This document shows, piece by piece, positions 61,410 to 64,000 of a stretch of DNA of 64,000 nt; the first letter of the stretch is position 1, and each line of letters opens with the position of its first letter. The position numbers and the translations under genes are program-made. The stretch is from Halodurantibacterium daqingensis. Its GTDB lineage: Bacteria > Pseudomonadota > Alphaproteobacteria > Rhodobacterales > Rhodobacteraceae. The stretch lies in NCBI RefSeq assembly GCF_042666235.1, contig NZ_JBHTFQ010000013.1, positions 1 through 64,000 on the forward strand. Direction: 5' to 3'. The notes beneath the pieces are model-generated. The model did no database searches. It was not told where the DNA came from and worked only from the letters and a program-made list of their open reading frames with translations.

Positions 61410-62489
61410 ATGTGGCCGGATCAGCGCGTCATGCAGATGCTCGGGATCGACCTGCCAATCATTCAGGCCCCGATGGCAGGCGCCGGACTATCGGATCTGG
61501 CCGTTGCGGTGGCCGAAGCAGGCGGGCTCGGATCGCTTCCCTGCGCACTGCTCACGCCGGACCAGCTGCGCAACCAGCTTGGCATCTTTCGCCAGAAGAC
61601 CACACGCCCCATCAACATCAATTTCTTCTGTCACGAGGCCCCCGCACCCGACGGCGAACGGGAGGCCGCCTGGCAGCGCAGACTCGCGCCCTATTACCGC
61701 GAACTCGGCCTGGATCCCGAGGCGCCCGCCACGGCGTCGAACCGGGCACCGTTCGACGACGCTTTCTGCGACATGGTCGAGGAGTTGCGACCCGAGGTTG
61801 TCAGCTTCCACTTCGGGCTGCCCGAGGGGGCGCTTCTTGATCGGGTTGCCGCGACGGGCGCACGAATCCTGTCATCCGCCACCACGGTGGACGAGGCGCG
61901 CTGGCTCGAGGATCGGGGCTGCCATGCGATCATCGCCCAAGGGTACGAGGCGGGCGGGCACCGCGGCATGTTCCGCACCGACACCGTCGCCACGCAGATC
62001 GGAACGCTCTCTCTCGTGCCACAGGTCGTCGATGCCGTGCGCGTGCCGGTGATCGCGGCCGGCGGTATCGCCGATGGGCGCGGGATCGCCGCGGCCTTCA
62101 TGCTGGGCGCCTCTGCGGTGCAGATCGGGACGGCCTATCTGTTCACGCCGGAGGCCACCATCGCGGAGCCACATCGTCGCGCCCTTGCCGCCGGCTCTGA
62201 TCGGGAGACGGCTCTGACGAACGTCTTCACCGGCCGGCCGGCCCGCGGCATCGTCAATCGCATCATGCGAGAGGTGGGCCCCATCGCGCCGGAGGCGCCG
62301 CAGTTCCCGCTGGCGGGAGGTGCGCTCGCACCGCTGCGATCAGCCTCCGAGCCCGAAGGATCGGAGGATTTCATGTCGCTCTGGTCGGGCCAGTCCGCGG
62401 GGCTGTCCCGCGCGATGCCGGCAGGAGATCTCACCCGCAACCTTGCTGACCAGGCACTCGAGCTTCTGGTGCGGGGGCCGAACCGCTAA
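61410..62489 (+). CDS. Nitronate monooxygenase (2-nitropropane dioxygenase family)
   Basis: The 359-residue product has the FMN-binding TIM-barrel motifs: PIIQAPMAGAGLSDLAVAV, GYEAGGHRG, IAAGGIADGRG and GASAVQIGTAYLF. It oxidises nitronates to carbonyl compounds and nitrite. This is a normal bacterial metabolic gene between phage methyltransferases and the second early operon, on the opposite strand. It may be host DNA or an acquired cargo gene. GGAG lies 8 bases before the ATG at 61410. Confidence 0.93.
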   Translation: MWPDQRVMQMLGIDLPIIQAPMAGAGLSDLAVAVAEAGGLGSLPCALLTPDQLRNQLGIFRQKTTRPININFFCHEAPAPDGEREAAWQRRLAPYYRELGLDPEAPATASNRAPFDDAFCDMVEELRPEVVSFHFGLPEGALLDRVAATGARILSSATTVDEARWLEDRGCHAIIAQGYEAGGHRGMFRTDTVATQIGTLSLVPQVVDAVRVPVIAAGGIADGRGIAAAFMLGASAVQIGTAYLFTPEATIAEPHRRALAAGSDRETALTNVFTGRPARGIVNRIMREVGPIAPEAPQFPLAGGALAPLRSASEPEGSEDFMSLWSGQSAGLSRAMPAGDLTRNLADQALELLVRGPNR

Positions 62490-63000
62490 CAGTCGAGGGA
62501 CCGCCGGCCGGCGCTCGGACGTATTCGCAGTTGGACTCCGACGCGGCTGGATCCGCTGGCTTCTCGGTGGACTCCGGCATCCGCGGGGCATCCACCCCGT
62601 GCTGACGGTCAAGAATTTGATTTATTGCTTTTTTTCCTGACCCTTCAGGTGGCTTCCGGACTCCGGTGGCTTCCCAAAAATTCGGCCCTGTCGCTGGCGA
62701 TATTTCGCGCCAAGCCCGCCAGCATACCTTTCGGCCCGGAAAGGAACCGAAAAACAAAGGCTTGGCGGCCTGGACCCCGGCTGGACCCCGGAAGCCAGCC
62801 CCGGTGTCCACCTCGGGATCAGCGTCGGTTCGCCCTAGCGCACGACCCCGAGTATATCGCCATGGATACCTTCACAGGGACGATCCGTCTCACCTTGCGG
62901 TGTCTCGCAAGAAATTGTCTCACTCAACAGGCCGTGGTTGACAATGCAGTTCTGCGGTTGCTGTCGCAGCGCGAAGCCAAGGATCGAAAGGAAATACAGC
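62490..63000. other. Non-coding region between NMO and GIY-YIG genes
   Basis: This 511-base gap contains the right copy of the direct repeat (62658-62922) and, before it, a T-rich tract (TTTATTGCTTTTTTTCC near 62620-62638). The latter follows a short hairpin (CGGGG and CCCCG near 62583-62598), which may end transcription of the nitronate monooxygenase gene. No gene is convincing here. Confidence 0.5.
62658..62922. repeat. Imperfect direct repeat, right copy
   Basis: Partner of 134-392; see that entry for the alignment. The right copy lies 79 bases before the start of a rightward GIY-YIG gene, whereas the left copy lies 87 bases after the end of a leftward one. The direct orientation at two equivalent phage positions suggests a conserved element of this phage family and not a transposon duplication. 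Confidence 0.85.
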
Positions 63001-63402
63001 TTGCCATTCAAGCGTGTGATTGAATTAGAAGCGGCTCAGGCAGCCATCGCAAATGACGTAGCAGCATTGCTTTCCCAGCCTTGTGTGCCAATGGGGGCCG
63101 CGAAGCCACCCTCAAGCACGGGCGTATACATTCTCACGATTGGGGATGACGTGATGTACGTGGGTGAAGCGAAAGGTAAGAAGGGCCTCAAGGACCGCCT
63201 TACAGCCAAGCATATTTCCGGAGATGACAGCCACGCCATTCAACGAGCCTTCAAAATGGAATTCCCTGATCGGAGCGTTCGGCGCGAGCACATCAAGAAG
63301 ACGGTCTTCGCGCGATGGCTAGAAATTTCCCCTGATCATCGCGTATCGGCCGTCGAACGAACATTGATCTGGATGTTCGATCCGCCTTGGAACGTCAAAT
63401 AG
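63001..63402 (+). CDS. GIY-YIG domain nuclease-like protein
   Basis: The product is about 133 residues. A GIY-YIG core is seen in GVYILTIGDDVMYVGEAKGKKGLKDRL, followed by a C-terminal helix (AVERTLIWMFDPPWNVK) carrying the conserved glutamate. A TTG start with AAGGA upstream is inferred because no ATG lies nearby. It is the right-hand counterpart of the 480-1037 gene but in the opposite orientation and diverged. Its 3' end overlaps the DUF6362 gene by 8 bases. Confidence 0.65.
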   Translation: MPFKRVIELEAAQAAIANDVAALLSQPCVPMGAAKPPSSTGVYILTIGDDVMYVGEAKGKKGLKDRLTAKHISGDDSHAIQRAFKMEFPDRSVRREHIKKTVFARWLEISPDHRVSAVERTLIWMFDPPWNVK

Positions 63403-63826
63403 ACTTCCCTGCGCTGGCGCAAATGAACCCCATCGACCGCTTCTTCGGCACCCGCCTCCCGTTCAGTCGCCAGACGATGACTGCGACCCCGTACTGCCAG
63501 CGCCGGTTCGCGGTGGCGCGGCTGATGCCGAGTTCCCAGCAGATCGGTTTCCACGGCTTCCGGTTCGCCCGGAGCCAGAGCAGGCGCGCATCGGCGGGCT
63601 CGAGCCAGCGCAGCCAGAGCAAGGCTTCTTCGGCCAGCGTGATGTCGCGCGGTCCGGGTTTCGGCCGACGGGTTCGCGGCTCCTGGCCTACTTGGTCTGC
63701 GAAGCTGTGGAAGTACTCGGGCCAGGCGTTGAAGTAGCCCTGCGGCCTCACCTCGGGCAGAGAGCGGAACACGTCGGCCGCGCTTTCGAGCCGGTCCTCG
63801 ACCATGGTGGGCGTCCACTCAGCCAT
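63395..63826 (-). CDS. DUF6362 family phage protein (second copy)
   Basis: The product is about 143 residues and clearly homologous to 1157-1612, sharing GYFNAWPEYFHSFADQVGQEP, WLRWLEPADARLLWLRANRKPWKPICWELGISRATANRRW and RRVPKKRS. DNA identity is only moderate (roughly 80 percent by eye over 120 bases). The C-terminal tail differs. It is the last gene of another leftward early operon, overlapping the preceding gene by 8 bases exactly as in the left copy. Confidence 0.85.
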   Translation of the reverse strand: MAEWTPTMVEDRLESAADVFRSLPEVRPQGYFNAWPEYFHSFADQVGQEPRTRRPKPGPRDITLAEEALLWLRWLEPADARLLWLRANRKPWKPICWELGISRATANRRWQYGVAVIVWRLNGRRVPKKRSMGFICASAGKSI

Positions 63827-64000
63827 TCGCGGCCTCCCGGTTGTCCGAGCGAGGCCCATACAGCTTCTCGCCGAGCTGACGGACCAGCTCGCGCTCCGGC
63901 CAGGTCAGGCGATGGTCGTCGATAGATACGGCGAGCACGCCCTCGTCATGCCAGCCATCGCGCTTCACCTGGTCGGGATCCCGGCGCGTGCCGCCGTAGC
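63819..64000 (-). CDS. Small conserved phage protein, partial at window edge
   Basis: The visible 60 codons encode YGGTRRDPDQVKRDGW, LAVSIDDHRLTWPERELVRQLGEKLYG and a short tail, a clear homologue of the 67-residue protein at 1605-1808. The N-terminus lies beyond the window. It overlaps the DUF6362 gene by 8 bases. With that gene it shows that a second DUF6362-type early operon begins here. Confidence 0.8.
   Translation of the reverse strand, partial: YGGTRRDPDQVKRDGWHDEGVLAVSIDDHRLTWPERELVRQLGEKLYGPRSDNREAANG

Larger units (their letters stand above)
34799..64000. mobile_element. Left (late-gene) part of prophage B, continues right of window
   Basis: A continuous leftward late region runs from methyltransferases (61276) through terminase, head, tail and lysis genes (34934). 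At the right edge a second DUF6362-type early operon begins (63395 onward), so the early genes probably lie beyond 64000. Head genes resemble lambda (GpA terminase, GpB portal, GpE capsid, GpD decoration). Tail genes resemble the Rhodobacter GTA (DUF2460, DUF2163, NlpC/P60, TIM-barrel baseplate protein). The left boundary is placed after the L,D-transpeptidase gene only by gene content. Confidence 0.6.

Overview
The window is high-GC DNA from an alphaproteobacterium, most likely Rhodobacterales. The late genes carry tail proteins of the Rhodobacter gene-transfer-agent (GTA) type, and many small conserved phage families of that order are present (DUF6362, DUF6511, DUF6127, DUF6441, DUF7220, DUF2924; these family names are from memory). 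I see no tRNA, rRNA or CRISPR array. The content is almost entirely accessory: two related prophages with a defence island and a copper/metal island between them.

Layout. (1) 1-17152 is the right-hand, early-gene end of prophage A. A leftward operon (11412 to 1157) encodes a sigma factor, small phage proteins, an HNH endonuclease, ATPases, an SF2 helicase, a Cas4/RecB-like nuclease, a primase-helicase, a RuvC-like resolvase and DUF6362. A divergent unknown locus (11737-14657) and a large serine recombinase module (14795-17152) follow. (2) 17235-25332 is a type I restriction-modification operon: a half-size HsdS, HsdM, a full HsdS, a DUF3800 protein, HsdR and a YgjP-like metallopeptidase. (3) 25682-34798 is a copper/metal island: a permuted ATP-grasp enzyme, cytochrome c, multicopper oxidase, CDF transporter, CopA ATPase, DUF411 protein, lipoprotein and L,D-transpeptidase. 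(4) 34934-61276 is the late region of prophage B, read leftward: methyltransferases, terminase, lambda-like head genes, GTA-like tail genes and lysis genes. An ArsR/cation-transporter cassette is inserted on the opposite strand inside the tail genes. (5) 61410-64000 holds a nitronate monooxygenase, a copy of the non-coding repeat also found at 134-392, a GIY-YIG nuclease, and the last genes of another DUF6362-type early operon.

The two ends match: repeat, GIY-YIG gene, DUF6362 gene and the small gene before it occur at about 0.1-1.8 kb and again at 62.7-64 kb. The coding copies are diverged, not identical. The simplest reading is that prophage B continues past the right edge with its own early genes, and that the late genes of prophage A lie left of position 1. 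The defence and metal islands then sit between two related prophages.

How the parts work together. In each phage transcription would run leftward from recombinase-proximal early genes (replication, recombination, sigma factor) into methylation, packaging, head, tail and lysis. Notable regulatory structure includes a cluster of palindromic CCAGAATCCG boxes next to the primase gene (candidate replication origin), a -1 frameshift site in the tail-assembly chaperone gene, hairpins just before the tail-fibre and endolysin genes, and a hairpin over the ribosome-binding site of the restriction operon.
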